The notes under the pieces were generated by a model. The model was not told where the DNA came from, did no database searches, and worked only from the letters and a program-made list of their open reading frames with translations. The translations under genes and the position numbers were made by a program. Below are positions 13,359-25,655 of a DNA stretch of 64,000 nucleotides, piece by piece. Every line of letters starts with the position of its first letter. Position 1 is the first letter of the stretch. The stretch comes from Annona cherimola (Eukaryota > Streptophyta > Magnoliopsida > Magnoliales > Annonaceae), in the NCBI GenBank assembly GCA_030490835.1, contig CM059971.1:102924095-102988094 (forward strand), given 5' to 3'.

Positions 13359-13367
13359 TTTTACTTT

Positions 13368-15464
13368 TTTATACTTCTATTTAATTGAGACAATAATTCT
13401 AAATATTTCAATTAAATAGTTAGTATTCGCTTCCGGTTTTAAGATGGGCAAATAGACCTTGCAATTTTATATAATTATAAATTAGAAATATTATTCTGGA
13501 TGATAACAGAATAAAACACATGCAAGCACATGATAAGAGCAGCAGCACGGGAATAATGAGAAAATATATAAACTTTAATGCAATAAACATGATGAGAAGA
13601 AAATTTTAGAATAAATACTTAAAATGTCACCTCGAAATTTAAAAATGATTGAAAGCGGGTTTTCATAAATATCACAACTGTGCTCCAAAAACAATGTTGT
13701 GTTATACATAAATCATGGGACGGGCATGAAAAAAGTCAGTGTCCCGCCGCATCATTTGGTGGGCCATGATTGATGAAGACGTAAAATGTCTTATATTGTT
13801 ATTAGTGCAGAAAAGAAAGGTTTCATACGTGATGCATACCGTGCATGCCTCTCATTATGGCCAAATGATTGATGAGTGAAATGACTGCGCTAGCTACATT
13901 AATAAACTAAGCCTTACAAATAATTATATTGCCTTATCTAGTTTGCTTAAAAACACTCAATCCCTACTTTTAGACGCAATCATGCATTTAAAGGTTAAAA
14001 CTAATATTCCCTTGTATTTTTATTTGAAGTTAATATTTATTTTGTTATAAAAATATGGAATTCGTCTAACCTAGGCAATTGGCTGACTACTAATTCTCCC
14101 AAACACAGAAGGAAGAAAAAACAATTTTCATTTTTTGGTTTTTGATTGGTTAAAAGAAAATAGAAAGGAAAGTAATGGTATCATACCACGATCTACGCAC
14201 GTCTTTTTGTCTCATACTATAGCATTATTTATAGCAAGAAAATCGGTTGAAAAGACTACAAATAAGGTAAACACTGTACTAAAAGAGCGGTAGAAAGAGA
14301 GCTGTCCCACTGGATCCATTATTTTTATTTTTTAAACTTCTAAAACATGCTATTATATTTATTTTTGTAACATTGCAAAACAATAGAATTGCATAAGCGT
14401 CTGCTAGCTCTTGCTCAAAAATTTATCTTTCAAACATTTTTTCAATTTTAATTATTTTTATTTGCTGACTTCGAATTATGCCTGTTTATAGAAAATTCTA
14501 AAGTTTCTGATTAATTTTTATTGAAGCCTAAATTTTTATTAATTTGTCGCTTCTTATAATTATCTGATAAAATCGAATTTGTTAAAATTATTTATATTTA
14601 TAAAAATTTTAAATTATATTGTTTATTTATGAGGGCGATTCAACATTTCTATTTTTGTTGCTTTTCCTTCGCTGCATCAAACGTTTAGCAATTTAAGCAC
14701 TCACATCTAATCAATCATGGGCCGATAAGCTTCAGCAATTTAAAGTTTTAAACAGACCACGACTTATTTGAGCGGCTCGAGCATTGTGTTTGCCAGCTAC
14801 GAAAACGTCTGCAGGCGGAAAAGAAGTCTCAAAAGTAGCTTTCTCGCCAGGTTGAAGGCATTGCAGGCACGGCAGTGCTACGACGAGACACTTGTCAAAG
14901 CCCTCTGCTCCATCTCAGGCACACGTACATAAAACAAGCGGTTGAAGCATCAGACAGTTACAAAGCCCTGAATTGGTGAAACATTAATTAGTAAAATCCC
15001 AGTCAGATAAAAAATAAATATTAAAAAAAAAAAAAAAAAAGAACAAAAGATATAGGCACGGCATCCGGCGTTCGATACAAAAGAAATTTAAATTTTTGAA
15101 AAAAAATAAAAAAGCCAACATAGGCAGTGAGAAGTGAGAACAAAAATTGCTCGATGAGGCAGGCAATAGAACTTGTTGCCTGGACGATTAAGAATTTTCC
15201 TTTTTTATGAGAGCAGGGGGCCCCTCATGCAAAACCTGAAGTGAATGGAAAATGATCCAAAAGCGGCATTGCGAGAAATGGCAAAATTGGAAATTGATGT
15301 CCCCTCGTAAAAAGGAGAAGAAAAAGGGATACATCTTCCTAATTCCTATAAACAAGCAATCCTTATTAAATTGTAACTGATCCCTTTACATAATCCTCTG
15401 TCCTGTTTTAACCACAAAACTGACAAAAAGAAAAGAAAAAAAGGGTAAAAATTCTTCTTGCTTC
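13368..15464. other. intergenic region, no gene seen
   Basis: AT-rich DNA with scattered homopolymers. The last few hundred bases (about 15200-15464) probably hold the 3'UTR of the minus-strand gene that follows. A GC-richer patch at 14750-14940 has no frame that I can recognise. Confidence 0.5.
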
Positions 15465-16670
15465 TCAGCAGCGGGAGACTTGTTGGACGGGAATCAGAGG
15501 CCTGCCAGGAAGTGCGGGGGAGCCAGGCGATGATGGAAGGCCCGGAGTGGTGGCAGAAAAAAGGCTGAGTTCCTCAAACCCTTCTGTTGGAGCATCATCT
15601 TTAATCATTGTTCTGAAAGAGATAGAGCCACCCTTCATCGATGCATCAGAATTTCTCCCTGCACTTGCTGTTGACGCCGCCTCAAGGAGGCTCTGGTTAG
15701 CAATGAGAGATGAGGTGTCATATGGATCCAGGTGCCCACCAGTTTCCGAAAGCTGCATGCTCCTAACAGCCAAGGAATCTGAGATGGGGCAATAGACAAG
15801 CATGCAGATCCCCACCATGGCACATGTTAACAGCATGAGGAAAGCCAAGAACACAGTGGCTTCAAAGGCCGAATTCCCTGGATTAGATAGAACAGAAAAA
15901 CCAAGAAACAAGACTCTCATTGGAAGAAAACTGACCACAGAGAAAATCAACAACAAAACTCTCCTTTGCAACCCCTTGTTGATCACCAAAGACACCATTC
16001 GCACTCCAAGGTATAGAAAGTAGGCAATTAAGAGACATGAGAATAGTCCGAGCAGAATGGTACTCAGAAGCGGGTAAGTACACTGGGCAACTTCAACATC
16101 ATGGTAACCTGGAGCACTCGCAGCAGTGAAATACTTTGGCAACCTTCTAGCATAGTTTTCTTTATTGTTGTTGAGCTTGGGTCCAGCTAAAACGAGGACA
16201 AGCTGTGCAACGAACATGGGGAGGCAAAAAAGGACTACATAACCAAACGTCTTTCTGTTCCATTGCCGACTTAAAGTCCCCAACTCCCTCCTCTGCAACG
16301 ATGCATGGAGGAGAAATATAAGAGTGAGAAACATGCCTGGCTCTGCAAACCCCAAATTCGAGAGTATATAAAACTTGCACACATTGTCTTGCCATTTTCG
16401 GCTCAGAGCATATAAAATCCTTCCTCTCCTTCTTAATAAACTTAAACGAACAACCTCCCCAAAGGCCCACCAAATCGCTATGCCAATGAGAGTAAGCCGT
16501 ATAATCCATGGACCATTAAAGTAACTCAGTTGAACAAATCCTTGACTCCGGATCCGGGCACGAAAAAGAGCTGAATAAATGATGCAGAACAAGCCAAACA
16601 GTACCAATAGGGAAGCTAGACAAATTGTCACCACACCGAGTGCATCGGCGGCGAGTCTGGTCAGGGGCAT
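15465..16670 (-). CDS. seven-transmembrane plant protein of unknown function
   Basis: Single coding exon, 401 aa. Seven hydrophobic spans are visible at roughly residues 10-35, 52-76, 105-128, 146-170, 200-227, 240-265 and 275-300, followed by a Ser/Gly/Pro-rich cytosolic-type tail of about 100 residues. Recognisable stretches are QLSYFNGPWIIR, LSRKWQDNVCKFY, SNLGFAEPGMF and GYVVLFCLPMFV. This resembles a conserved family of uncharacterised plant 7-TM proteins sometimes listed among candidate GPCR-like proteins; the biochemical role is not known. The start is set at ATG 16670 (MPLTRLAADALGVVT). The frame is open seven codons further but only reaches a GTG. The 5'UTR appears to be split by an intron, and two upstream ATGs at 16697 and 16712 overlap the start out of frame. 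Confidence is high for a real gene, low for function. Confidence 0.88.
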   Translation of the reverse strand: MPLTRLAADALGVVTICLASLLVLFGLFCIIYSALFRARIRSQGFVQLSYFNGPWIIRLTLIGIAIWWAFGEVVRLSLLRRRGRILYALSRKWQDNVCKFYILSNLGFAEPGMFLTLIFLLHASLQRRELGTLSRQWNRKTFGYVVLFCLPMFVAQLVLVLAGPKLNNNKENYARRLPKYFTAASAPGYHDVEVAQCTYPLLSTILLGLFSCLLIAYFLYLGVRMVSLVINKGLQRRVLLLIFSVVSFLPMRVLFLGFSVLSNPGNSAFEATVFLAFLMLLTCAMVGICMLVYCPISDSLAVRSMQLSETGGHLDPYDTSSLIANQSLLEAASTASAGRNSDASMKGGSISFRTMIKDDAPTEGFEELSLFSATTPGLPSSPGSPALPGRPLIPVQQVSRC

Positions 16671-16758
16671 CACCCGAAAAACGAATTCCACGCATACTCT
16701 CTTCCAGCATGGATATAGAGAAAGCCCTCCAGTTCCTCGGAAGGTTCCACTTCAGCCA

Positions 16759-18454
16759 CTGAAGAATAATGCAATACACTTCAAGATTAAATCTTATTCC
16801 CAAAAACCTTGAATATGCAAACAGTAGATGAGCCTCGCAAAGTTGATCCCGAAGTGACTGTCAAAATCTCCAAGGATACTAGATCGACAGAGGATGACAA
16901 CTGCACTCCAAGGATGTGTTGGTGCTTACAGCAATATCATCAATCAATCAAAAGCAAAGACACTCTGTTTTCAGCAAAAGGCATACGCCAGTATTATCTA
17001 TTAGACAAAATTCCGTTGAAATTATCATATTTAATGCGAGAACCAAAAAAGACAAGTCAACACGTGCCATCAAAATTCCAAAACAGGAGTGGGAACGGAT
17101 ATCAAAAGCATTTCAACTCGTGGAAAACATTCACATTTAGATATCAACTTCGGGAACATCCAAAATGGCAACACGTGTGATGCATTTGAGTAATAGCGAA
17201 ATCCAACTTATCGAAAACATTCTTATTTATATCCAATGACTTCGTAAACATCCAACGCGTGTAATGCATCTCACTAAAAGAGTAACTCAAATCAGGGAAA
17301 ACATTCTCATTTAGATATCAACGACTTTGCGAACATCCAAACACGTGTAATGCATCTAACTAAAAGAGCAATTCAACTCATGGAAAACATTCTCATTTAG
17401 ACTTTATCGATTATGTGAACATCTAACACAGGTAATGCATCTAACTAAAAGAGTAATTCAATTCATGTAAAACATTCTCATTTAGATATTGTTGACTTCG
17501 CAAACATCCAACCCTTGTCGTGCATCCTAGTACAAGAGTGATTCAAAATGAACAAAGGCATCCACAGCTCGTTGATATCAAATGCTTGTCATCTATCCAC
17601 AAAATGAAAGATCAATTGCATGTCATCAAACTTTTGAACTTTTTCCATCTACAATCCTAGGACAGCAATGAACGGTCTTAAGATTCACCAGGAGACACTC
17701 GTATCATTTCATAATGGCAATCCACAAACAACCAAAAAACCCATCGAATTTAAAGCGTACGAAGAACAGCCCCAACAAAAAAAAATAAATTCCATATCAG
17801 AGGAAAGGATCGTTCTCTGCACCCTTTTAAGTTCTTGCTAAGGTAAATAAAAGATATCAATGTATGGCAGAACACCGTTCAAACTGTCATGACGGGGACA
17901 ACCGAGAGAATTTTTTTTCTCCCATTCCATAAGTCTACTTACAGAGAAAGAAACATACAACCTCCAAATATGCAACCGAAAAAAGAAAATGAATCTTCTG
18001 TCCTGGAAGAAGCTAAATACGAACAATAACTTGGAGGGTCAAAAGGCATTGACTTTCATGTTGAATACCTCAAATCTCTCAACATTCAAGCGAGATAAAT
18101 GGTCGCGCCAAAATTGCAAAAAAAACACTTCTACCACGAGCACTTCCATATGAAAGAAAGCTGAATTCGTGGAAGAAACACGAAAATGCCAGAATTCTAT
18201 CAATCATCAGCCTTTCAAATATCCAACTAGAAGAAAAAGAACTTCGCCTCAAAATCACCAACAAAGTTTTTTTTTTGAAAAAAATCAAACAAAATCGACT
18301 CCCGTCTCAGCACATATCCGACCTGCTACCATGACTCACATGCACACGATCCAAGCAAGAAGTTCATGCAAAACGCCAAATTTTTTGACCATTTTTTGAA
18401 TCGAGAAAAGCCACGAATAGCCGAAAACTAAAACAAGCGGAAAGAACGCAATAC
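16759..18454 (-). other. predicted 5'UTR intron of the 7-TM gene
   Basis: Read on the minus strand, CTCAGGCAG|GTATTG at 18455/18454 is a good donor, and ATTGCATTATTCTTCAG ending at 16759 is a strong acceptor with a pyrimidine-rich lead. Removing it places a GC-rich CT-rich leader (about 18455-18800) 88 bases before the coding ATG. Many plant membrane-protein genes carry such leader introns. There is no transcript evidence. Confidence 0.45.
17105..17545. repeat. about five tandem copies of an 85-bp unit
   Basis: Units share GGAAAACATTCTCATTTAGA, then a variable TATCAACGACTTCG, AACATCCAACACGTGTAATG, and CATCTAACTAAAAGAGTAA. Each copy is diverged by several substitutions, so the array is not recent. 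It lies within the predicted 5'UTR intron of the minus-strand 7-TM gene. Several units carry a palindromic ACACGTGT (G-box core). Confidence 0.8.
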
Positions 18455-18859
18455 CTGCCTGAGAAGCGTCATCAAACACCAGCATTTCTACTCAAAAAGG
18501 CGATCCGAGGAGGAGAAATCCAACTTCCAGCATTCCCAGCGAAAAGCGACGGAGAAACGATCGAAAAAGCGATCAAGCCGCTGCTTGCGGAATGCGTGAC
18601 GTCGATCTGGCGCGACAAGGCCTGGATTTCGAAGTTTTGGAAGAAGGGAGGGAAAAAAAAAGAAAAAACAAACCCTAGGAAAGGGGAAGAAGGAAGGGAG
18701 ACAGAGATGAAGAGTAGAAACCCAAAGGCAAGCGGAGGAAAAAGGGAAGAGAGAGAAGAGAGCGGCCTTGGTTGCTGACAGCCTGTATCCAGCTGGGTTT
18801 CCGAAGCTGTAGGCTCGGACGGGAGCAGAGGCTCGGAGATTTCCGAACCTAACTGGCAG

Positions 18860-21800
18860 CATCCGAGGCTGCGTTTTCGGTGGCTGTGTTTTGTCGGGGT
18901 AGAGTTACTATTTTGTGCCTGTTCTTTTTTATGTTATGGCGGGTTCGTCCCTTGATTCGCCGCGAGAGACGCCCTTCCGGCCGTCCCTTAGCAACGCACT
19001 CCACGCATGCGGAGGCTTGCGTATGCATGTGCTTAGAGCATGGCCGATGGCCACCCAGCCTATTTATTTATTTTTATTATCTAAAAACATATTTTAGTTG
19101 TTCAAATTTTTAATTAATTTATATCACAATATTTTTTAACTTTAATTTTATTATTCTCACTCAAATAAATGAAAATTTAAATTTGTAGACAAATTAAGAT
19201 AACAAAATATATACACATATCAACCTAAAAATTTATTTATAACTACTCGATCATGCTTCTATAAATTTTTCTATTTTCACTATATTTATGCTTATAAAAA
19301 ATTACTATATTTATTATATTTAATATTATTCATTTAGCTAAAAGATCTTGGCCATGAGGTGCATTTTGTATGGTAAATGGAAAGAGATTAAAAATGAGAA
19401 CGCATGAATAAAATTTCAAAATTATAAGATTGACATGATATATAGCATGGATAAAGTGATAATAAATATGATATAATATTGGTAAAGTGAGAATAAATTA
19501 ATTAATTATATGAAAATTTAGCTAATATAATGATAAAAAAGAAAAATGGGATTGTTAAAATGGTTAAAATGATCGAAGTGCATAAGAAAATATGGTTCTT
19601 TTTCCTCTTGTTCCCCCTCACTTTACTAAATGCACCCAAATTTCACTGCAATCAAATATGTGCATGAGCTTCATTTGAAAAAAAAATATATATTTATATG
19701 TAAATTATAAAAAAATACTTAAATCTATTTATATGTGTAGTATAATATAATGATACTTTATAAAATTATTTATTTTTATAGTCATGATATTTTATATGGT
19801 TTACATATTAAAAATATATTTTAAAATTGATATTTAGCATTAAAATATAAAAAAATGATTTTTATCATTAAATCATCTTATTATGTTAATTTACACATTC
19901 GTAAATGAAGTTATGCATAGTAATATTAAACGAATAAAAAATTTCATAATAATATAAATAATGATTAATATAATATTAGATTGAGTGAATTTTACATAAA
20001 GCATAAAAATATTAAGGGAATGTTTGTTTACACCAGAAATATTTTAAATTAAAACTTTTAACTCTTCGCAACTAGCATATCTTTTTTATTATTTTTTCGC
20101 TTTTTCTTATACAACTGTCATATTTTTCAATCATTTTCGCACAATTATTTATACGTCTAACTTATCTATTTTAACTTTATTCTATTTATTCTTAATCATT
20201 ACCCTTATTCTATTTTATTATTTTCTCTCTTAAAAAATTTGCTACTAAAAAATTTTCATCAAAAATGTTATCACTTCCCAACTACACTTTAAAAATGAAA
20301 AAAATAAAATAAAACAGCAGTTTCATAGCAGCTAGAAAGCCACAACAGTCCATATTCAGCATTGTAAGCAAAAGAAATTTAATTACTTCCGTATTGTACT
20401 CGAGCAATATTTCTCCAATGAACATAACCCACTTTTTCTAATTTTAACAATCACAAGCATCACTGTCAAACTACGTACCCACAATATCGGAAGCGAATCA
20501 AACTCGAATTCCATATTTAAAAGTGTTTAAATCAAAATTTATTAACATCGAAGTGCATAATCACCCCTAAAACATTTGTTTATCCTCGTGCATGCAGCCT
20601 GCCTTTAGAATATACACAGCATGTGCCTGTCTCTGATTATTTTCAGAAAAAGAAAAATAAGAAGAATAAGAGTATGTGATTATATATCGATCATAGAAAG
20701 AATCTCAAGAATGATCGGACGTGGCAACGTAAATGGTGAGGCATTTGATGGCCTGAAATAATGAAGCATTTAGGCAGCGGACAATACCTGAGTGAGTGTA
20801 TCTTGATTATCTTACGAATTTACGCAGCACTGATAATTAGCAAAAAAAAAAATCCCATTAATTCTGTTCTTTGGATATCTGGACCACAACACACCGACGG
20901 CTGGTGGGGTTCTAACACAGATTTTTTTTTTTACTCGTCCCAGGAAGTATTTTCAGAATTCATTCAATTCGGCTCCTAAGATTTACCTCACACCAACCTT
21001 TTACTTATTTATTCGATCTCGAGGAGGATCCATTTAAATTAAATTACCACATCATCGATGATAGAATATCCAAGTGCACGTAAAATGCATAGAATGTTAT
21101 TCAATTTAGAGTCAGCCAATTTTCCGAGAGAGTTTTATCTGTTATTTTTGGTGCGAACTCACAGCTGGATATGGTACTTTTGTTGAGATTTGCATGTAAA
21201 GTGGAGTATCATTAACTTTGCTTGCTGGCAGCTTGTGTCAGCTGTATATAGGGCTATGTGGCTGCTCCTGGAGAGGGTCTGAGGTTTTTTTTCTGTGCAT
21301 GCAATCCGCAATAACACTCTGCACCGATCAATTCAACAGTTTGATTTGAAATTATTACTGCTGTTTTTTTTCTAGATTGAGCGATATTTAATTAATTCAG
21401 CGGCGAAGTTTATTTGAAACCATAAATTTTTATTTTTCCGATCCGGAGATACTTTTATTAATTCAACAGTGGAGTTTACTTTTATTTTTTTCCTTGATTG
21501 GGTGATATATTTAATCAATGGGAGCACTTTTATGAAACCATTTTTCTATACAACCTCCTCTATTTTTAACATTTATGGTGTGTTTGGGAATGGAAAAAAC
21601 TTTTGATGAAAAGTCGTAGAGAATAGAAATTGTCGAATGATATAATATGATAGAGGTAATGATGAGGAATAAATAGGATAAAGTTGAAATAGATAGGTTA
21701 GTTGTGTTGGTAGTTGTGTAAAAATGATTGAAAATAGGGTAGTTGTATAGAAAAATGTGAATAAATGATTAAAAAATAAAATAGTTGTAGAGAGTGAAAA

Positions 21801-24090
21801 GTTTTAACTTGATAATTTTTACTCGTTACTAAACACAACCTAAGGGTAACTTGAAAAGTTTTAGATTGAAAAATTTAATTCATTTATTATATTTAACTTT
21901 ATTTATATTATTATGAAAACTCTTTTATTTATCTCATATCATTGTACATCATTCTCATTTTATAAAAGTGTAAAATCAACTAATAAAAAGATTTAATATT
22001 AAATATCAATTCGTAAGTAGTATTTTTAACATCTAAACCATTTAAAATATCATAAATACGAGGATAAATTACTCCATAAAGTATTCTACATTTTAATACT
22101 TATGTGAGTGGATCTAAACATTTTTTTCTAATTTATACAATGTGGCCTTTGTGCATATTGAATTTGGATAATGATGTTAAATACGATCAATGGATTAAAT
22201 TTTTCATCAAATATCAAAATTTCAAAAATTTATAAGGGTATATGGACCCAATTAACTAATTCAACACTAGAGTTTACTTGAAGCTATTAATTTATATTTC
22301 TTAACTATGTGATGTTTAATTATTTTAATTATTTCAAATTCGGCTACTATTTAGTTTGCAATTATTATTTTCTACTTTTTAATTTAAAAATTATCTCCCC
22401 TATATTTTCCTGGTACTTTTTATTATTAATTCACTCTTTAAAATACATTTTATCCAAATATACCCTAAGGGGCTATTCAAACTAGTGAAGTCGTTAAAAA
22501 AAAAAGAAAATTTTAGGTTATCAATTGGTCGGAATAAAATTTTCTTTACTTATCATCATAAGCAAAAAAATCATTGCAAATACATTATCCTTGTTAATAA
22601 ATACTATGTGATTAATAACAAGGGTGACCAAAATCAACTTATTATAGCACCTGGGCTGAGAAAATTAACAAAAATTTGTTATTATGGATTAGAATGCGAT
22701 AAATTATAATGGAAGAGTTTTAACGACACGAACTAAAATGTAGTTAACTGCATATAAGTGTTTATTTCTCACCATTAACTACATGTAAGTGTTTATTTCT
22801 CACCTATTTTGTGGGAATTTTACTTCTCCAGTTTGGTGTAATTTAATTGATGAGAACTTATTGTCTTTCTTATAAAATTGTAAAAATATCTTTGAGCTTA
22901 AATATAACACAAATTAAGATGGTTGTAAATATATACACAAAAAAGAAGATGGGACAAGTGTGGGATGAAAATTTTCAATAGCCTTAATTTGTCATTTAGA
23001 GTAATATTTTTTTATTCATGATATATTTTTCCTGTTTTTCCAGATACAACAATATCTTCTCATTCAATCTCTTTATTGAAATCAATACAAGTCATGAATT
23101 TTGGTAGCTCTTAATTCTTTTGATAGGTTTGATAGTTTCTAATCAGTGTGTCTACTCTTAAGTAAAATTTGAACTATTTTTTATTTAAAACTAAATATTA
23201 ATTACCACGATGCCACGACAAAGCATAGTTTTGAGGCGGTCATTAGTTGGAGTGTTTGCTCTCACAGGTGACAGCATTATTTGTCCTCTTTTAGTGTGGA
23301 TGTAGTTGTAGATGTCCTCTAAGAATATAGAGATATTGTATAAAAAATCTCTCTATGTAGTGAGGGTTGTGAAGATGGTGATTGTAATATTAAATTGTCA
23401 TGTTGTATAAATATATATCAATAAAAAATAAATATTTATTCCCAAAATAAGAAGATTTTATCATCAGCTTACAAATAAACTTTAGTATACTTCTTTTTAA
23501 GTATTCTCATCAATCAACTATAACCTATTTCATCACTTGATATAATATGATATGAGTAGTGATGAAAAGTGAAGAAAATAAAGTTAAAATAGATAAATTT
23601 GATATATGATAAGAAGAAAAGAAAATAAAGTTAAAATATATAAGTTAAATGTATAGATAGTTGGAGAATGACAAATTTTAAATTAAAACGTGTAGGTTGA
23701 AAAAGTTTCAAACAAACATGCATGAGCAAAATAAGAAAATTTCTCTCAGCCACAGCAAGCGAGAAGATGAAGCTTCCAACGTCTCCACGGCCTGAGGTGG
23801 GGCCCACTTGACCAGAATACTGAATACAGCTGTGATGACCTGTCGGACGTGTTGGAACTTGAAAGTCTTTGGAACCCAATCCGTTTTTGAAATGCTTCGA
23901 CAGTTCAGCTGCCAGCAGAAGTTTGAGAGAAATCGCTGATCGAGAGACATCCAATTTCCAGAGAGTTTGAATGTGATGAGAGTCCTGGTTCCATTACCAG
24001 AAATCATTAATTAATTGTTCTCTCATCACCAATTCGTGTCCCCACATGCATGGCGCATACTGCATACATCCCCAACACGACACGTATATA
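18860..24090. other. AT-rich intergenic region with MITE relics, no gene seen
   Basis: The GC-rich 18870-19060 stretch is probably promoter DNA of the minus-strand gene. The remainder is AT-rich. About 20020-20300 and 23500-23700 contain diverged relics of the same MITE family as 21577-21840 (words like AAAATAGATAGGTTAGTTGT). A short duplication of TAAGTGTTTATTTCTCACC occurs twice within 22750-22804. An open minus-strand stretch at 23708-24007 has no recognisable product. Confidence 0.45.
21577..21840. mobile_element. Tourist-like MITE (copy 1)
   Basis: 264 bp starting GGTGTGTTTGGGAATGG and ending CTAAACACAACC, an imperfect terminal inverted repeat. The interior is non-coding and closely resembles the unit at 43013-43290 (GAATGATATAATATGATAGA, AGGAATAAATAGGATAAAGT). 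Such GGTGTGTTTGG ends are usual for PIF/Harbinger-type MITEs. The target duplication is unclear. Confidence 0.6.
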
Positions 24091-25655
24091 TCTGATAGGA
24101 CCACGCACATGAGACTGGCATGTCGCACGCTTCAGCTCGTACTTTCCCCCAAGCGACCGTTCTGACACGTTCATTCTAAAATCGGAAATCAAAAGTTAAA
24201 TTCCAGAATCTATTTTTTTCTGTTCTAGGTTAATGCGATCATCGAGAGCATATCAAATCATTTTATAACGACGACGGAGGAAGAGAAATGATCCTGTCAA
24301 TAATGGTTTACTTAGTCCGAAGCAATAAACTAATTTTTTAATTTTTTTTATCTTTTTATGAACTTGTTAATCTATGCATATTTAATATATAAACTAAATT
24401 TTAATATATTTTTTGTATTTTTAAATATAGAGTATTTTAGTTATTTTAATAGTTAAAATCACTAAAATAACTTTATATTTAAAAATCTAGAGAAATATAT
24501 TCACATTTCTAAAAATAATAAAACTTGATTTATATTAAATACATTTAAATTAAAAACTTTATAAAAATATAAAAATTAAACATATTTTTTAGCTAAGGCT
24601 AAGTATGCTTAGCCCAGCTAACAAGTTCATGTTTTATGATAAGACACGTTCCTTAAAACACTTTTTTGTTTTTAAAAAAGAGACATGAAATGATAAAAGT
24701 ATACAAAAATAAAAAAAATTAAACAAATTTTTTAGCGGGGAGTGATCTTATTGGCTCGAGCTAAGTCCACACTAAAAAAGGTCATTTACAACAACTTTTT
24801 TAGTTTTTTCATATACTTGTTTATCTAAGTGTATTTAACATATACGCCAAATTTTATCATTTTTGGATATTTTTTTTAAATATCTATATGTATATATGAA
24901 TTTAAAATAGCCTTATTTTTACAAATCTAAAAAAAATACATACACATATCGAAAAATAATAAAACTTAATTTATATGTTAAATATACTTATATGAACAAA
25001 TGTATGAAAAAATAAAAAAAAATTCATAAATGTACTTTTTAAAGTGGACTAAGCTTTGTTTAGCTTGGGCTAACAGGATCATTCCTCTTTTTTAGCCTAG
25101 GCTAAGTTTGCTTAGGCCAGCTAACAAGTTCATGTTTTATGACAAGACACATTTTCTTAAAACACTTTTTCATTTTTAAAAAGAGACACATAATGGTAAA
25201 CGTAGATAAAAAAATAAAAAAAAAGTAAACATATTTTTAGCCCAGGCTAAGTATGCTTAGCACAACTAACAAGTTCATGTTTTATGATAAGACACGTTTT
25301 CTTCAAACACTTTTTCATTTTTAAAAAGAGACACGTAATGGTAAAAGTATAAGAAAATTAAACATATTTTTTAGCCTAGGCTAAGTATGCTTAGTCCAAC
25401 TAACAAGTTCATATTTTATGATAAGACACTTTTTCTTCAAACACTTTTTCATTTTAAAAAATAAACATAATTCTACTCGCCTAGGACAATACACTTATAA
25501 AATTTTTCATATATTTATTAATCTAAGTATATTTACAATTAAAAAATTATATTTAATGCATAAATATACTTTTACCATTTTGAAGACGTATATTTTATTG
25601 TTTTTAAACATAGAAGTATTTTAGCTGTTCTTAACTATTAAAAATGGCTAAAATA
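24091..25655. repeat. tandem segmental duplication, copy A
   Basis: The segment from TCTGATAGGACCACGCAC through TAAAATAT reappears directly after it as copy B. It holds an uninterrupted site GCGATCATCGAGAGCATATC at 24237-24256 and four members of a 134-145-bp repeat, starting near 24591, 25094, 25239 and 25373. It contains no gene. Confidence 0.85.
24591..25440. repeat. repeat family with palindromic AGCCTAGGCT core
   Basis: Members begin AGCCTAGGCTAAGTATGCTT, then AGCCCAGCTAACAAGTTCAT, then GTTTTATGATAAGACACG and an AT-rich tail with TTTTTAAAAAGAGACAC. The last three are head-to-tail. The core contains two overlapping palindromes (AGCCTAGGCT and CTAAGNATGCTTAG). Further relatives sit in copy B, and an AGCTCGAGCT variant occurs at about 24757, 26711 and 27612. 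Confidence 0.75.

Noticed and set aside
16671..16691. Seven extra N-terminal residues for the 7-TM protein
   Set aside because: The extension begins at GTG, which plants do not normally use; the ATG at 16670 gives the family-like MPLT start.
17105..17545. CRISPR-like array
   Set aside because: Repeat units are contiguous, diverged and lack spacers; this is eukaryotic tandem repeat DNA.
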